Source: Methanomassiliicoccales archaeon | GTDB lineage: Archaea; Thermoplasmatota; Thermoplasmata; Methanomassiliicoccales; UBA472 | Length of the DNA: 6,897 nt | Assembly (NCBI GenBank): GCA_028679935.1 | Contig: JAJRAL010000031.1 | Span: 1 to 6,897 of the forward strand | Direction of reading: 5' to 3' | Shown: positions 5,635-6,897 of the stretch, one piece after another | Layout: each line of letters begins with the position of its first letter | How positions within the stretch are numbered: position 1 is the first letter of the stretch | Notes under the pieces: generated by a model | The model's input: the letters and a program-made list of their open reading frames with translations, nothing else | Database searches by the model: none | Told to the model about the DNA's origin: nothing | Made by a program: the position numbers and the translations under genes

Positions 5635-6118
5635 GGACCGAGTCCTTCGGGATGACGACCGACACCGGTATCGTGAGTATCTTCTCGACCGTCGAGGCGA
5701 CGATCGGCGCGCAGACGACCGCCAGCGCGCCGTCCCTCTCCGCCAGAACGGCGGCGATGATCGCCTCCTCCATCGTCTGGGCCGGATACTCCTTGACGCG
5801 CATGCTCTTGTCCGCCACCTGGACGATGCGCTCCTCGATCTTGTTCAGCACGCCCCTCGCGGCGATGACGGCCACGAACGGACCTTGCGGCGTCTTCTCC
5901 ATCTGGCGCACCGCGCGCATGACGCTCCTCACCGTGCGCAGGTTCGGCTCCCGCCTCTCCTGCAGTATCTTGTAGATCGTGCTCGGAGAAATGGCGGTCC
6001 GCGAGCAGAATTCGTTCACGCTCATGTCCAGATCGTTCTGAAGCACCGACCGCAGCGCGTCCCCGAAACCGTCCGGACCGCGCATGATGCCGGCGATCAG
6101 ATTGTCAACCAGCGACAC
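5597..6118 (-). CDS. XRE-type helix-turn-helix regulator with a C-terminal, possibly ligand-sensing domain
   Basis: The 173-residue product has a Cro/XRE-like HTH at about residues 32-73 (MSVNEFCSRTAISPSTIYKI, then LQERREPNLRTVRSVMRAV). The C-terminal half (about 79-173) alternates strands and helices: FVAVIAARGVLNKIEER, TMEEAIIAAVLAERDGALAV, VASTVEKILTIPVSVVIPKDSVLRAI. This resembles the PrpR N-terminal type of sensor fold, where a segment after a strand reads 'IPV' before a SxxxxxA helix; that match is from memory. The GTG at 6118 is chosen because GGAGG lies 7 nt upstream, inside the end of the preceding gene, and it begins 2 nt after that gene's stop. It should be co-transcribed with the thioredoxin-reductase-like gene and may respond to a related metabolite or redox state. 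Its 3' end overlaps the convergent ATPase gene by 38 nt. Confidence 0.87.
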   Translation of the reverse strand: MSLVDNLIAGIMRGPDGFGDALRSVLQNDLDMSVNEFCSRTAISPSTIYKILQERREPNLRTVRSVMRAVRQMEKTPQGPFVAVIAARGVLNKIEERIVQVADKSMRVKEYPAQTMEEAIIAAVLAERDGALAVVCAPIVASTVEKILTIPVSVVIPKDSVLRAIEVAAKKAL

Positions 6119-6120
6119 TC

Positions 6121-6897
6121 TCAACCCTCCTTCCGTACGTACTTGGCGGCATTCGACCCGGCGACGCATCCCTGGCCCACCGCCTTGGCCAGCTGCCACG
6201 GCTCGCCGGTGACGTCCCCGCAGGCATACAGCCCCGGGACCTCCGTCTCCATCCTTTCGTTGACCTTGATCAGTCCCGACGGATCGGGCAGCAGTCCGAG
6301 GTCCAGGGCAAGGTCCACCGAGCCCTTCGCACCGAGCTCAATGAAGACGCCGTCGACCTCCAGCCTGCTCCCGTCATCGAGCTCCAGTCCGGTCACAACA
6401 TCGTCACCGACAACCTTCGTCGGTCTGCTCGGCGCGACCACTCTGGCCTTCGTCTGCCTGACTTTGCTCATGAGCTGGTCGGAGACGCTCGGTTGATTGG
6501 AGACCCAGTAGACCTCGGAGGCATACTCGGTGAGCAATATCGCTGAGGATGCGGCCGTGCTCTCGTCCCCGATCACTGCCACCTTCCGTCCCCTGAAGAA
6601 ACCGCAGTCGCAGGCGGCACAGTAGCTGACGCCCTTTCCGAGGAACTCCTTCTCACCGGGAACGTTGAGCTTCGCCCTCGATACGCCTGGTGCGAGGACG
6701 AGCGCCTTGCAGCGCAACTCGACGTCGTGGTCCGTCGTGACGACGAACGAATCGTCCTTCCTCTCCGTCCTGAGCACATCCTCCTCGAAGAACTGCGCTC
6801 CGAAGCGCTTCGCCTGCTCGATCCCGAAGGCGAGGATCTGCGCCCCGTCCGTCTTCGGCATCCCGAGGTAGTTCTCGACGTGCGCCTTGTTCAGGCC
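6121..6897 (-). CDS. Thioredoxin-reductase-like flavoprotein, 5' end beyond the window
   Basis: The visible 258 codons continue in frame to the window edge (GLNKAHVENYLGMPKTDGAQ...), so the ATG at 6861 is internal; the N-terminal FAD Rossmann motif and the true start are outside. Visible marks are VENYLGMP, matching the family's 'VENYPGF', the redox-active CAAC (visible residues 93-96) followed by DCGFFRGRKVAVIG, and the C-terminal FAD motif YACGDVTGEPWQLAKAVGQG. The enzyme class passes electrons through FAD and the CxxC to thioredoxin or a related small thiol protein. The pyridine-nucleotide region is atypical: the usual GGGNTA reads GDESTA, and the HRR that binds the NADPH phosphate reads VSN. 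NADPH use is therefore doubtful; some archaeal relatives, such as the Thermoplasma enzyme, are known not to use it. The gene ends 2 nt before the regulator start. Confidence 0.9.
   Translation of the reverse strand, partial: GLNKAHVENYLGMPKTDGAQILAFGIEQAKRFGAQFFEEDVLRTERKDDSFVVTTDHDVELRCKALVLAPGVSRAKLNVPGEKEFLGKGVSYCAACDCGFFRGRKVAVIGDESTAASSAILLTEYASEVYWVSNQPSVSDQLMSKVRQTKARVVAPSRPTKVVGDDVVTGLELDDGSRLEVDGVFIELGAKGSVDLALDLGLLPDPSGLIKVNERMETEVPGLYACGDVTGEPWQLAKAVGQGCVAGSNAAKYVRKEG
6125..6130 (-). promoter_or_regulatory. Shine-Dalgarno site that fixes the GTG start of the XRE regulator
   Basis: The minus strand reads GGAAGGAGGG, then TTGAGA, then GTG at 6118-6116. The complete consensus at ideal spacing outranks the in-frame upstream ATG at 6199, which lies inside the preceding coding sequence. 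Confidence 0.75.

Noticed and set aside
1..6897. CRISPR array, insertion sequence, attachment sites or prophage genes
   Set aside because: No regularly spaced repeats, no transposase or integrase motifs and no terminal inverted repeats were seen; genes are of ordinary chromosomal type.

Overview
This window is most likely archaeal and GC-rich, and its best fit is a Thermoplasmata-like euryarchaeon. The support is an archaeal-type Elp3, a TATA-like element close to a gene start, strong GGAGG ribosome binding sites, GTG and TTG starts, and a secreted protein with many N-glycosylation sequons but no lipobox. The lineage is an inference from gene content and style, not from a marker gene.

Layout. 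Positions 1-2625 hold a tight minus-strand cluster. In transcription order it has a winged-helix regulator, a 100-aa protein that looks like a small beta-barrel, a 60-aa two-helix membrane protein, the tRNA wobble-uridine modification enzyme Elp3, and the first 17 codons of a zinc-ribbon protein cut by the window edge. A divergent intergenic region (2626-2864) follows. Then comes a plus-strand ABC importer operon (2865-5634) of the nitrate/sulfonate/taurine (NMT1/SsuABC-like) class: substrate-binding protein, permease and ATPase. Its end overlaps a convergent minus-strand pair (5597-6897): a partial thioredoxin-reductase-like flavoprotein followed by an XRE-type regulator with a possible ligand-sensing C-terminal domain.

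How the genes work together. The binding protein would capture a small solute outside the cell, the permease would pass it through the membrane and the ATPase would drive transport; the substrate cannot be read from sequence. The left cluster pairs tRNA modification with small unknown proteins. The right pair probably couples a thiol-redox flavoenzyme to a regulator.

The most unusual observation is the substrate-binding protein. Its two lobes are in reversed order: the region matching the usual C-terminal lobe comes straight after the signal/anchor helix, and the region matching the usual N-terminal lobe is at the end, with the new termini falling at the interlobe hinge. This looks like a natural circular permutation. 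Other points worth checking are a GC-rich hairpin across the stop codon of this gene, its seven sequons and a vicinal Cys-Cys, a thioredoxin reductase without the usual NADPH-binding residues, and a 38-nt convergent coding overlap.
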